A stretch of 64,000 nucleotides of DNA, taken from positions 7,750,001 to 7,814,000 of the forward strand of contig JAJTUQ010000002.1 in assembly GCA_021399445.1 (NCBI GenBank), in the 5' to 3' direction. The DNA is from Xylogone sp. PMI_703 (lineage: Eukaryota > Ascomycota > Leotiomycetes). Below the pieces are notes generated by a model. That model was not told the DNA's origin and did no database searches. It saw only the letters and a program-made list of their open reading frames with translations. The translations under genes were made by a program, and so were the position numbers. Below, piece after piece: positions 24,601 to 36,434 of the stretch (within the stretch, counting starts at the first letter, position 1; every line of letters starts with the position of its first letter).

Positions 24601-25782
24601 ATGGTCTACATTAGCTTTAACCGCCGACCTTTCACTCTCCTTCCCGTGATCTCACTTGTTTGGGCAAATAGCAGTTTTGTAGCTGCTCAAGCAGAATACC
24701 CAAACCCTTTTGCTCAGTCACCCATCGCGGTGCCAGCTCCTCAACCTACCGGGAATTCAGAATACCCGAACCCTTTCGGCAGTGATCAGGGTCAGCCTGG
24801 TGCTGTAGATTCTGATCAAGCCTGGGCAGATGGTATCTGTCACAGTGATCCATCGTATGGTTTTGGGTACGTTGCGGCTAGAGACGCGAGCGGTACTTGG
24901 GCTTGCGTTCTTATGCCAGAGCCAAACAGACCGCAACCTTGTTTTGGGGAGCGATATATTGATCCCAAAACTAATCAGCAAAGATGCCGTCCAAAACCCA
25001 TGACTAACTGCCCTGGATCATCCGATACAATTTGTGACGCCGGCAAGTCTTACCAGAAAGTAAACGCATCCGCGCCTACAGGTGCGTGCTGCAGCACAGG
25101 CAGCACATTCGCCTGCTCCTGCAAAGACGGTGGCTCCTATGTTTACGATCCTCTCTCATGCCCTGTGCTTCATCGAAATATTCGAATTACTCCAGCTGGT
25201 CCAAAATTCAACCTTTTCTGCAATATTTCTACCAAGCGCCAGGAAATCAAAGCTGAGCCTGCGGATAGTTTTATCGAATGTGTTGACGCTTGCGGAGCTT
25301 TGGAGGGCTGTGCAGGAGTCGAGTTCAACAAACTCAGCAAGCAATGCTCATTCAAATCCGAATTCCTGACTGAGAATTCAGAAGGCGGCGCCAACAACGA
25401 CGTGGATAGTGCCTCCATGGATCCTCCACCACAATGCCCTGATGCCGAGGGCCAGACATTGACAATTGGGGGAGTCGAATACCAGCTTTACTGCACTCAC
25501 GGATGGAGCCAAGCATTACCTCTAAGTTTTTCCTCAGAGGCAGAAAACATTTACGATTGTAAGTATTCTATGAAACCGCAGCAACACATCTTGGTGAATG
25601 TCTATTAATATTCTCATTCAAAAGGCACTCGGCAGTGTACAGAAAAGGGTTCTTCCTGCCAAGGTGCAAACTACTGGTTTGCTACCAAAAGCTGCGTCAT
25701 GACATCTACTTTCGAGTTCCCCCCAACCGGAAGTAATGCTGGAACTGCTGTTGTCGGTGCCATACCGAAAAAGCAAAAGTAG
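24601..25782 (+). CDS. Secreted YPNPF-repeat protein with two PAN/apple-like domains (member A)
   Basis: A 371-residue protein of two exons; intron 25559-25624 joins IYDC to TRQCTEKG. A signal peptide ends at about FVAAQ. It is followed by two copies of the peptide E-Y-P-N-P-F (24691-24714 and 24757-24780), then a Cys-rich domain (about residues 75-185). Two PAN/apple-like modules follow: FNLFCNIST...ECVDACGALEGCAGVEFN...CSF and YQLYCTHGW...DCTRQCTEKGSSC...KSCVM. These have the Cys spacing of PAN domains, which bind proteins or carbohydrates. It lacks the GLEYA domain of its downstream neighbour but shares the same N-terminal plan, so the two are probably a tandem duplication. Extracellular adhesion or a wall role is inferred. 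Confidence 0.8.
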
Positions 25783-26908
25783 TTAGTACATAACAGGCAT
25801 CTTCAGCCTACAAGATCGAACATGGATATATTTATGCATGTTACGCTTGGTGAATTAAGATTGTAGAAGTTGTAGTCAACACATGCTAGACTGTTTGTGG
25901 TTAGCTTATTAGTTTTTTTTACTGTTTTATAATTTTCTATAGACTCTGTCCATAAGATTAAATCAATTCAGACACTGTCTTCAATATGAATCATCCTTTT
26001 TGCATATTCTGGAAGAACCCAAGGGCCATACCTTGAGACGAGGTTATTACTTGCCGCAATATGTTGATCAACTGAGGTCCACTTCATTCATTGAAGCCTG
26101 GTTTCCTAATCTTTGAATAACCGTTTGTGGCCATTGATACTGTAATTGGAGATACATATAAGCTTGGTTCTAAGAATCTATCGAATAAGTTATTGTACTG
26201 TCCAGCAAGGAATAATATGGATTTTCAAGATTGAATAGTCTACAAAAGCAAAGGAGCTATTATCTGCAGGTTATCCGATGTGGTCAAAGTTACAGTTTCA
26301 CTTTTCTTTTCCCGTTCATATTGACTCGGTCATCTGGGGTCAATCTTTCCGCCTAAGAAGTATCCGTGTAACTATTCATATATTGAATTTGCCACCACCA
26401 TGTGACGTTAGTCAAACCTATAACCATTTCAGCCTACGCACACCGTTGATCTTTAAGTAGCTACGAATAAATTAGGACTAGAATCTCTAGAAAAGTAATT
26501 CTCACCGTGAATCCAGACCGAGGCCAATATTTCCCCGCTAGCTACATGCATGAAAGCTGAGCACAAAGATAATTCGTGCATTAAAAAGTAAAGACCAAAA
26601 AGCATTTTGGTTCCATACTTACTCTGTGAAAGGTCAGCCCCGCGAAGAGCAGTCCCGCGAGAAGCCAAGTCATTCGGACATGTATGACCGATGCAGCGGC
26701 ATCTATCCAGCTGAATATCCTAGATATTCTGAAGGAAACGATCTGCCGGAGGGCTGGAGGAGATATCATGTTTATTTATTGACCACGGCCAGTATGACGG
26801 ATTATGATGATGATACACTTTGGATTAAAAGGATCCTTCTCTACTTATTGATTGTCTTTGCCTGTGACTTCTTTTATCATCGTTGAATCAACTGGAGAAA
26901 CTCTAACA
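25783..26908. other. Intergenic between the two YPNPF genes
   Basis: About 1.1 kb between the tandem pair. Frames at 26278-26460 and 26626-26886 have no family signal. I did not find a leftover GLEYA-coding segment after gene A. Confidence 0.5.
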
Positions 26909-28580
26909 ATGGTTTCCGCTACTAACATTCTCACATATCGCTTCCCCATTATCATTACTTCTCTCCTTACATCGTTCATTTGGGGTGATAATGGTTTTGC
27001 TACTGCTCAAGCAGAGTATCCCAACCCTTTCGCCCCTTCTGCCGGCATAGGAACTTCAATACAACCCGCTGGACCATCAAGTTTCCAGAATCCAGTTGCT
27101 CTAGGAGCAGGTAATCTAACACCTGGTAGTGAAGCGGCATACCCAAACCCGTTTGCTCCAGTTGCTCCTCCTAATCCTACCGATTCTACTTCTCAAGGGA
27201 CTACGGGCTGTCCGCCGTCGGTTGACAATAACATTGCCGTATGCCCAACGAGCCACAACAATGTGTACTTTACAAGTGATGGTACATTCTTCAAGATCCA
27301 ATGTTCCCATCACCGGAAAGCCACAGCCATCCAAATAACAACGGCACAGTCCTTCCAGGAATGTATCGACAAATGTGGCCAGGAGACCGTCTGCAATGGT
27401 ATCAACTATATTCCCACAAATAGTAGATGTACTCTATTATCCACCGGTGCTTCAGCCGACTCTGAAGCGGTTACGGATGAGCATAATGCATATAAAGTTG
27501 ATCCCCCAACACAGCACGCTAAAGACGAAAATTTAGTAGTTTGTTCAACATCCTGTCCCTCAGGTCAGTCTGTCGACGTCGATAGGAGAAAATTGATAGT
27601 TATTGACTTCCAATTTAGCAAATGGCCTAAGCTATTCCTCTATATTCGGAGAAACTTTCAGAATCACCTGCGGCAAACGACATGGAACGGAATATCTCAA
27701 GATAGACAAGCAAGGCACGTTGAAAGATTGTATGGACTCCTGCGCGTCTTATATCCCTTGCCACAGCGTCGACTATCACGAACGGTCTCGAACTTGTTAC
27801 TATTCTAACCATCATGGCGAACCGACCATTGTCACTCCCGGTTTCAGCAGTGCCTATTCTCTAGGCTGCAGTAGTTCGTGCTGTAGCAATAATACATCTG
27901 GCTGCAGAGGATGCAGTGGTTGCAACACATGTTCGCCATGTGTTCCGCCCAAGCCATTAGGACCACCAATGCCAGACCTATCCTGTGGTAATCAGGGCCT
28001 TCAATACGCGATTTACCGCAATACGAAAGCGGACGGTTCTACCAACATATTCACTGGCGCTGACTATCCAACGTTTTTTGCCGAAAAGTTCAAAACCGAT
28101 CCCTTGGAGTTTTCGGGCAAGACGTCAAGTATGGGTTTCAGCTCAAGTACATCTATTTACGGCAACTCTCCTGCAGACTCGGGTTATGTAGCTGTTAATC
28201 ATCGTGCCTACATATTCGCGCAACAAAGCGGTGCTTACACTTTCAGCTTCCCCTACGTCGACAACATCTCCCTCCTCTGGGTAGGCCCAGCAGCCTATTC
28301 GGGATTTACACGAGCAAATGCAAACATTATACAGCCGTTCGTTTCAGCTGGTCAGACACCAGTCACGTATACTGCAACGTTCGAGGAAGGGAAGTATTAC
28401 CCTATGAGGGTACTATGGGCAAACGGAGGTGGACCAGGCGTATTTTCATTTGAGTTGAAGGGGCCTGATGGGAAAGTAATCATAGCAGCTGATAGCACGG
28501 AGCCTTCGCCATTTTTGGTGCAGTACTCTTGTGATGAAACAACTGCGCCGAGGTTTCCACCATTTGGCTCAGAGTCCTGA
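26909..28580 (+). CDS. Secreted YPNPF-PAN-PAN-GLEYA adhesin-like protein (member B)
   Basis: A 538-residue protein. The ATG at 26909 starts a signal peptide ending near FATAQ; the longer open frame from 26852 is not needed. Intron 27564-27618 joins CPS to ANGLSYS. After the signal come two intact YPNPF peptides (27011-27034 and 27134-27157) with a decayed FQNP copy between them. PAN-like module 1 is FFKIQCSHH...ECIDKCGQETVCNGINY; module 2 is FRITCGKRH...DCMDSCASYIPCHSVDY. A short Cys-rich hinge (CSSSCCSN..CRGCSGC) follows. The C-terminal ~210 residues are a GLEYA (PA14-like) lectin/adhesin domain with NQGLQYAIYRN, LLWVGPAAYSGF and YYPMRVLWANGGG. GLEYA domains bind glycans at the fungal surface. 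Cell-surface or matrix adhesion is the likely role. Confidence 0.85.
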
Positions 28581-29167
28581 TTTAAAACTACAAGAGTAGG
28601 AGTGCTTGACCATTTAGAACATAGTATCAATATTATTTAACTATATCAAGTGAGAAACGACCGCGAGAATTGTATATTAAGAACAGACTGTTCATTCACC
28701 AATAGTCTAGGTATGGTTTTGCGGAAACGGCTTAGATAATATTTGTAGACCCAACAAGTGGTTTGACAGGCCGAAGGATGCTAGGAGGTTATACTATAGT
28801 TAAGCCTTGCATAGTTAACTCATGTTCAAAGCATTAAATTTGGTTAATGAAGCGCTGTGTGTACAACAAGAAGGAAATATGCTGCTTCTGGAAAGTAAGA
28901 GAGAAATGATGTCAGTGGCTTTGCAGGCAGTCAGCAGGACACCCTGTACTTGATGCTTCAGCACCATGACAACTCTCAGGCTATCAATACAACTGGTTAA
29001 ATCGAACCACAGAAGAGCGGTCTAGTCACCACTAATTTACTATTTGCGACTTATATTGTTAATTCCTAAATAATCCTCACTGAATTGTCAAATACTGTCT
29101 AGTACCAGATGGATGAATTCTACAGTGACTAGCATCTATCCAGTCCTGATAAAGCAATTCGAGCACA
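28581..29167. other. Intergenic, no gene supported
   Basis: 3' flank of the GLEYA gene and promoter of the HPt-like gene. No coding signal. Confidence 0.55.
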
Positions 29168-29648
29168 ATGTCGCTCCCTGACACCGTCGTTATCGACTGG
29201 GACATATTTGAGCAGATTCTCGAAATGGACGAAGATCCCGATGAGCACGAATTCAGTAAGGCAATTGTTACGGAATATTTCCAAAGGACCAATGAAATGC
29301 TTGATCGGCTGACCCAGCACTTGTAAGCGTTTACACTCTTTACCATATTCCCAGGTTATTCAAACCAGCCTAACTTCTCTCCCCCAAATCCTCAGCGACC
29401 AAAGAGATTTCAATTCATTACTCATGATAGGAAATGAGATGAAGGGGATGGCAGCAACGTTGGGCTTGGACACTCTCAGGACGATAGGTGAGGATATACG
29501 AGATATTAGCTGGCGCATTAGGAATGGTGTGAGAGACGGTCTGAATGTAGATTCCCAGGTGAAGATACTAGGTGGACTCTTGTTGAAGGGGAAGGCAGAA
29601 TCCAAAAAGGCAGAAGATTTATTTAGGGGATTTTATTCATATGAATGA
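29168..29648 (+). CDS. Ypd1-like histidine phosphotransfer (HPt) domain protein lacking the phospho-histidine
   Basis: Ypd1 relays phosphate between hybrid histidine kinases and response regulators in the HOG pathway. Two exons (29168-29322, 29396-29648) give 135 residues. The N-terminus VIDWDIFEQILEMDED and FSKAIVTEYFQ match the Ypd1 family. The signature helix, normally H-x-L-K-G-S-S..LG, here reads G-N-E-M-K-G-M-A-A-T-L-G-L at residues 64-76. Asn65 therefore stands in the position of the phosphorylated histidine, and no other His lies in residues 53-76. The rest of the fold looks intact, with an open frame and a clean intron. It is predicted to be a pseudo-phosphotransfer protein or a decaying paralogue; the true Ypd1 must be elsewhere. 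No kinase gene is nearby. Confidence 0.8.
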
Positions 29649-29958
29649 GGCCGATCCTATGCCGAGTAGTTGCTCCGATAATACCCGAATATTGCGGTTT
29701 CTCATATGTGGTCCATTTAGTAGGATTGCTACTATATCAATATCCAGAATCTATGACTGTGGTTGAGAATCTGGACTCTTAACTGTTACAATCTATTCAT
29801 GGTGTACATGCCACACCTTTTGCTCCATTCTATCAAAATATGCAATCTACAAATCCATAGCCATTCAGACAAACGCCAGAGTTACGGGGTATCATCAATC
29901 GTAACATGCATATAAATCTTTTCTTTTTTCATCATCATCATCAAATAAAGCCTCATAT
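29649..29958. other. Convergent intergenic region
   Basis: 3' flanks of the HPt-like gene (plus) and the membrane protein (minus); a poly-T/CAT-repeat stretch lies around 29920-29945. No gene. Confidence 0.55.
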
Positions 29959-31579
29959 TCAACTTCGCTCTCCGTCAAAGTTTCTGGTAATGCCAAAGAT
30001 GGCAATGCCTTCGCCGACTCCCTCGTTCAATCCTCCAATGACTTCCTCCACAATCCAAGACCCGGTCTCCCCTATTACCCTACCAACCTTGCCGTCAGCG
30101 ATACCGGAAATTGCTTCGGTGATGGTAACCCTCCTCTTCCCCCAAGCATCTGCTAGGTCGATGCCGTGACTTAAAACGCGTTCTGAGATCTTATGCCTAC
30201 GCTCATACTCAAATGCGTTCGCGAGAAGAGCTTTCAAGTACGGGAGAAGAAAGTGGAGGAGGATGAACAGGTTCAGGATTGTTGAAGCCACTGTGCGGTG
30301 AAGGAAAGACGGTGTACCAGTAGATCCTGCATTGTGTTGAAGTGCCGATGAGCTAGATTCAGCAGGGTTGAGCTGGATTCGTAGAGGCAAGACAAGGCCC
30401 TCGGGGAGAGCACCTCGTATACCCAGTTGTTCTTCGGCCGTCAGATCCGGTGGAAGAGCACGGAGAAGATAGGTGAGTGAGTGGAGATAGAGTTGACGAG
30501 CAAAAGAGACGTTTCCCAACTGAATATCATCCGAGATCATGGAACATTCTTCCACAGCACGACCTAGTAGAGAGATACCTAACAACCAGCCTGTTACTAG
30601 TGAACTGTATCAACTATAAAAAGAAATTCTGACCTTGATTTGCAACTCTCCAAGAGATTCCCGTTCTTAACTCGGTAGGCTCGGATGATCTCTTCTTTGC
30701 CGGAACAGGAAGATCCTCATCCTCAGAGACAGAAACCGTGGTAGTGGTGTTATCCAGAGAAATACTTGCTGTGTCGTCGGCATCAGCTGGTGGAGGATCC
30801 CGGATCACCATTGCTCCATAGTAGGACGTCTCCGGCGAGCTTGTCCCGGAGCGAGAGTGAGATGAGAGCTGTGAGCGTGAACTCCTCACCGCGTACAGGC
30901 TCACTGATTTTCGAAGAGATGGAAGGCGGGGCAATCTAGATTGAACAGCCGAGGGAAGCATGGCATACAATCGAGAAGTCTCTCTCAATTGATGCGAGAA
31001 GTCGAGGGGAGGCAGGCCGTCTGTGCGTGACTGGGTGAGAGGTCCGACTCCGTGATCCTGGGTCATTGTAGCCGTGAGCATAGTCTGGAGAATTCTTTGG
31101 CAAGATAGAGGATGAAATTGTGCTGATTGAGTGGGTTGTAGTACAACAGAAGCGTGATCGAGGAGAGAATCGAGGAGGGAATAGCGGTGATTCAACCCGG
31201 CGGTTAGGGCCTCCAAAAAACTCCAGAGTTTCTAGGGAAAGGAAAGACTGTTCATCAGACAGTGGAAAAGTAAGGTTGCTGACCTATGATGGGAGAATTG
31301 AAATTCTAAAATATCAAATAATAACGCAAAGAGGTTGGAGGGCATAGAAAATGGAAGGACAGAGAGAGGGAGAGAACGAGGAAGAAGGGGAAAAAAGATG
31401 TTGAGATTCTTATCCCACCGAGCGATAAGGAGCTCCCTGGGCAAACCGTTTTGCACATGTCCAGAGACCTCATGGCCAATTACAGCGCGTCTTCCTCTGG
31501 CCGCGGCATGTGAAAGCGGGTCACGACGGTCACGCCACCAGAAGGGTCCATTTTTGGCAGACGCTGCTGACTCAGCCAT
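29959..31579 (-). CDS. Conserved fungal membrane protein, unknown function
   Basis: Not recognised. At least three exons. The last two join by an intron near 30632-30593 (VANQ to VTGWLLGISLLG). The penultimate exon begins with KLWSFLEALTAGLNHRYSLLD, preceded by a good acceptor at about 31228, and has no early ATG. An upstream exon is therefore needed; MAESAASAKNGPFWWRD (ATG 31577-31579) ends in phase and is my best candidate, but its donor is weak. The middle is Ser-rich and basic; SILNLFILLHFLLPYL is a membrane segment; the C-terminal part has long amphipathic helices (WIVEEVIGGLNEGVGEG). It could be a peroxisomal or ER membrane protein, but I cannot say. It is divergent to the helicase gene. 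Confidence 0.6.
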
Positions 31580-32154
31580 GCCAGCCTCGTCTTCAGCCTT
31601 GTCTCCAGCCTTGTCTCCAGCCTTGTCAGTACCCGCTCTGGGACTCTTGTCACTGCTGGGGGAAGATTCCCATCATGTCATCAAGCTGAGCCACTTGCAC
31701 AGTCAGGTAAGAATGAAGAGAAGAGGGTGTGCCATATGCCGATGAAGCTGTACAACTCTATCGCCATAGTCTCCTATCATTAACTCCAACACCTGGTTTG
31801 TCTGCTGTCCAACTCTGGTAGCACGGAGTACCAGCGTTGTGAAAGGCAAGAGGTAGAATTTGCGCCCAATAATTGCCGTTGCAGCCGTGCAAGCTTTTCT
31901 TGATGCCTCGCTGCCTAATATTCAACGCTATGATGTTCTCAGTTAGACGCATAAATCACCTGATATCGCTAGTCCTATCGGTGGGATCACCAAAAAAAAT
32001 CTTGGGAAGAGATTAAAATGGGCATTTCTCAACTTCATCCTTGAACGGCCACCATCCCAAAGCCTATTCATTCCTTTGTTGTTTTTAGATTTTGTTATAA
32101 TTGGTGTGCTTGGGTCCTACATGCTTATTGTGATCTCCTCCCTGCTTCTCCATC
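31580..32154. other. Divergent promoter region
   Basis: 575 bp between the membrane protein (minus) and the MSS116-like gene (plus). It includes a 12 bp tandem repeat (separate entry). Pyrimidine-rich stretches precede the helicase start. Confidence 0.55.
31597..31632. repeat. 12 bp tandem repeat (about three copies)
   Basis: AGCCTTGTCTCC-like unit repeated about three times, the last copy partial. Read on the minus strand in frame with ATG 31579 it would encode KAGD repeats, so the reading frame may extend upstream of that ATG. Otherwise it is leader sequence. Confidence 0.6.
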
Positions 32155-34357
32155 ATGTTCAATGTCTGCAGAAGAGGTCCGGCCTCGATAAGCAGAATTG
32201 TGCGGGCCGCCGCTACAGCTCCTGCGATAACTCTCAGATCAACACCAGGCTCCATTGCACTGCGCACCACCGCAAGTCTGCCGATTGAGAGGAGATATCT
32301 ACACTTGTCATCGCCATGGAGTGATAGGCTAGCTCAAGCAAAGCTGAAGCTGGACGAGAGCCCCGAGGATATAACCCACAATGGCACCGCGGAAGAGGAA
32401 TTGGCCACCAAGTTCGAGGACTTGCGCACGAAGAAACTGGTACATCCGGCCTTGATCGATCAGATTGTTAAAGGAATGGCACTTCATACCATGACTCCCG
32501 TGCAGAGACAAACTATCAATCAAGCCCTCCAAGGAACTGATATGTAAGAGATTTATACCTTTCGGGACCCTATCACAATCGTGCTAATTATTCTGTAGCA
32601 TTGCACAAGCGAAAACGGGAACTGGTAAAACAGTGGGATTTCTCCTCCCAACCATACAACGTATTCTCGAGAAGAATCCTGAATTGGCAAAGCACCGGCG
32701 AACTTCGAGGGCTCGCCCCGACGACATTCAGGCGATTGTCATATCTCCTACCCGTGAATTGGCAGAGCAAATCGCTGTTGAGGCAAAGAAGCTCGCTTAC
32801 AATACCAATGTCGTAGTTCAGGTGGCTACTGGAGGAAACAGCAAGAGGTCTATGCTTCAGAAGACACAGAGAGAGGGTTGTCACCTTCTCGTGGCTACCC
32901 CAGGCCGCTTGAACGACCTTCTTACGGATCCATACAGCCGCATTGCTGCACCACATTTGAGGATGCTCGTGTTGGATGAGGCAGATCGGCTCTTAGATGA
33001 AGGGTTTTCGCAGGATATTGAAGATATTATCAAGCTCCTTCCAGACAGGACAGAGGTTGATCGTCAAACATTGCTTTTCTCGGCCACTGTTCCCCATGAA
33101 GTTATGCACCTAGTGAAGAGGACCTTGAAGCCGGGATTTGAATTTGTGCAGACCGTTCAGCCTGGAGAACAAGCCACGCACGATAGGATTCCCCAAAAGA
33201 TTGTCCGCGTTCCCGGAATCGAGAATTATCTTCCTACACTGCTTGAGCTCTGCCAACGTGAGATATCAAAAGTTGGAGAGCCTTTAGAAGAGGGCGAAGA
33301 TGGCGCTGAAGCAGGTGTTCGGGGCCCATTCAAAGCGATCGTTTACTTTGCATCCACCGCTAATGTCCAGTTGGCCATGGAGATATTCAGAAATCTCAGA
33401 CAACCTCAGAACGGCACAGGAAGCTTATTCGGCAAGCACCCTCTTTGGCCGGTCGAGCTCTTCCATATCCACGGTCAGCTCACACAGATGCAAAGGACTC
33501 GCAGCTCAGAAGCTTTCCGCCGGGCAAAGTCTGCGATACTCTTTTCAACTGATGTTACAGCCCGCGGTATGGATTTCCCTAACGTCACACATGTCATTCA
33601 AATTGGGTTGCCCCAGAGTCGTGATCAATACATCCATCGTGTCGGGCGGACTGGCCGAGCAGGAAAGCAAGGAGAGGGCTGGATTTTCATCCATGAGAAC
33701 GAAATTCGGGAAGCACGACAGCGCCTTCGTGCCCTGCCTCTCACCACAGATAATACCCTCGATGCTGGTGCGGTGGATATGACTCATAACGCACAGCTAC
33801 CTGCAGCTACAGCAGCAGTCCTAAACCAAATTGCAGACGCAACAAAGATGGTTGATCGTGAGTTCAAAACAAGAGCTTACATGGCTGCACTTGGTACCTC
33901 CGGAGATCCCAGGATTGGGGCTGAAGCAGTAAACCAGTGGGTTCGCTATGGGTTTGGATGGGAGCATCCTCCCAGAGTTTCTCGTTCACTAGCGCAGACT
34001 CTTGGAATTTCAAGGGTACCAGGTATGAATTTTGATATTAGCGATCCCGAGGATGATTTTGCAAGTTCTCGTGGCAGAGACGATAGGCGAGGCGGGCAGG
34101 ACTTTGGAAGAGATGGAAGAGACGGAAGAGGAAGAAGTGAGAATAGACTCCGTTCAAGGGATGGTTCAAGATCCAATGACTTCGGAGGATCGTTCCGGGA
34201 CCGGGACTCTGGCCGTGGGCGAAGCTTTGGGGGCAGAGAAAGGAGTGGCCGAGACAGAGACTCTGGTAACCGAAGAGACCAGAGTCACTGGCAGCGGAGA
34301 GGTCGTGCCGGCAACGACAGAGGGAATCATCGCCAGGAACACTCTGCCAGCTTCTAG
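32155..34357 (+). CDS. MSS116: Mitochondrial DEAD-box RNA helicase, MSS116/CYT-19-like
   Basis: An ATP-dependent RNA chaperone that helps group I/II intron splicing and translation in mitochondria. 715 residues from two exons; intron 32544-32598 joins GTDI to IAQAKTGTGKT (Walker A). The first ~55 residues are Arg/Ser/Ala-rich with few acids, a mitochondrial presequence (MFNVCRRGPASISRIVR). Other motifs: Q-motif region MTPVQRQ, PTRELAEQ (Ia), ATPGRL (Ib), LDEAD at about residue 254-258 (II), FSATV (III), STDVTARGMDFP (V) and YIHRVGRTGRAG (VI). The C-terminus is a basic RG/RD/S-rich tail, as in Mss116, that aids RNA binding. Strong call; the symbol follows the yeast orthologue group. Confidence 0.9.
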
Positions 34358-36279
34358 GCTAGTCATCGATGCAACGCGGAGCTAGTAGCTTGGCCTAACA
34401 TACATTTCGGACTATGAGACAAAACTTCAGAGTACATGGCTTATTGCCATTACCATGGCACCATCTACCTTCCCAACGGCAACGACACATCATTTTTGCA
34501 TTCCTCTATGGACATATTTATATTTTGAAGGGCACACTACGATTTGGATGAAGGGCTATGTCCACATGGATATGTGTGTTATGTATGAATAAAAAAAAGC
34601 CCTGGGTGTTAGGTTATAGAGCAGGACAGGCGTTTTCCTTTCAATCTTTGGCTTCCCTCAAGCCAACTTACGAAGGTTTCGAGATTATGTTTTATGTACA
34701 GTATATCCAACTTTTGTTTTGCTTCACGCTAAGCCAAATGATGGGGGTGGTAGGCTATTATGTATTACTGGGGTCTAGGGGAACAAAAAGGGAGGGTTAA
34801 GGAATGCTGCTAATTCAACTCCATTCTATTTGTATTATCATATTATTGCATCTGCCTTTGAATAGTTCGAGATATTATGAATTCGAGGATACGTCACCGA
34901 GTGCACCGAGTCTCACGCGTAAAGCTCCTGATGGACACTTGACCTCCTGAACAGAAAATGAAGAGTCTAAAACATTGAGGTGATCTCAAGATAGTATCAT
35001 CTTGGTTATTCTGAAATTTATTCCCATTCTACTGTGGAAACAATCTATTTCACTTCGGATTCCCTAAGCGCTCGTGAGGCTGACGATCCCAACCAGCCTG
35101 ATACTGCACGGCACGATTATCCCAGGGCTAGATATGAGCTGGTCTCTATAGTTGTATGCAATATAACCCATCAACAAAAGGTATGCGTCTACTAGAAAGG
35201 TAGAACTTGTTGCTATAACAATTCAAACTCGTCGTAAAATTGTGCAAAGTTATGTGGTAAAAGTTGTTCATGGTGTCTTGTATTTTATATATTTTGGTTA
35301 GCCGATTAATTAAATTGCCCACGACATTTTATCATTTTTGAAATTTATCAATTATCATTACATACAATTTACGTCGAAATTGATGCTACTAATAAAAAAA
35401 CTGCTGTACGCTTACAAATGATACGCAGGTCGTCTAGACTTAAGACATTGGCATATGGATAGTAGCTTGTGGTTTGCTGTAAACTCGTACAACATCGACC
35501 GCACTGCCAAGACCATCCCCGGGCCCCACACAATACACTGCGGATGTATGCGGCAGATGCGGATCTCAAGTGGTTGGATGAAGATTACTGCACTCATGAC
35601 GAGCGGATCTTTGTCTCATTAATATCAACTGGACCAGTGAAACCGCCTGATTATGGTCCGACCTGGTGGGAAATCCCTGGGTGGGATCCATAGAGTCGCA
35701 TTGTTAAATACTTCGGCAGCAGAACCCGAGCTTGGTTCTCCTTTCTCTGTATCTATATATCTACCTTCACCATACCGCTCCTGCTTTTTTTGGGAAATGC
35801 ATCAATAGACCAATATTTAAGAATTACCTGTGAGAGATATGATTTCTGTCGATGTAACTGACGGTCTTTTACATACTGTAGTCCACGAATAGAGCAGGTT
35901 GAATGGTAATAGATGGATGGTTGTGAGAAGAGACAAGAGCAGACCAAAGTACCGGATGAATGCGTTGGTCAGGACAGACAAGGAGGATGGTGCGCTTCCC
36001 CTATTCTTCTGGTATCATTCTTGGCTCAAGGCTAATTGCTATTTGGAGATATGATTACTGTAGCAGAGCCGTGGCTTGGATGGTTTGGTCGTCGCGTCAA
36101 CCAATCTACGCTCGGCGTTTCAGGAATGAAATGAGCTTCAATGGACCGCGTTCCGCATGTTTTCAAACCTGAGTCTGTTTGAGGGGATAGCATCTTCGTG
36201 GATTTCACAAGCAGCATCATATTGGTCCAGTTTTGGCACGGAAGTGCTCTTCAAGCTGGCGTCGCGCACCTATGGGATG

Positions 36280-36304
36280 CACGTGATAATATGGTCACGT
36301 GATA
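36280..36304 (+). promoter_or_regulatory. Pair of CACGTGATA E-box elements upstream of the C2H2 factor
   Basis: CACGTGATA occurs at 36280-36288 and again at 36296-36304 in the same orientation, centres 16 bp apart. CACGTG is the core bound by bHLH factors (Cbf1/Pho4 type). They lie about 425-450 bp before the ATG at 36727. Function is inferred from the motif and the repetition. Confidence 0.4.
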
Positions 36305-36363
36305 GTCGAGATGGCTGCCTAGGCTGTAACAGGCCAAGTGCGACAGCTAGTCTCAGCGACGCT

Positions 36364-36434
36364 TGACTCAACACAGCTCGGCTTAGCAAACGGAGGATTT
36401 CCATTGGTGATTGAATTGGAAGATGGCTGAGTCA
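36364..36434. promoter_or_regulatory. Two TGASTCA (Gcn4/CPC1-type) sites
   Basis: TGACTCA at 36364-36370 and TGAGTCA at 36428-36434, 64 bp apart, upstream of the C2H2 factor. This is the consensus for Gcn4/CPC1 (general amino acid control) and AP-1 factors. The sites are exact matches; use is not shown. Confidence 0.4.

Noticed and set aside
35469..35693. Small plus ORF ending PTWWEIPGWDP
   Set aside because: Coding-looking C-terminus but no upstream exon or ATG-supported domain; kept only as a note in the intergenic entry.
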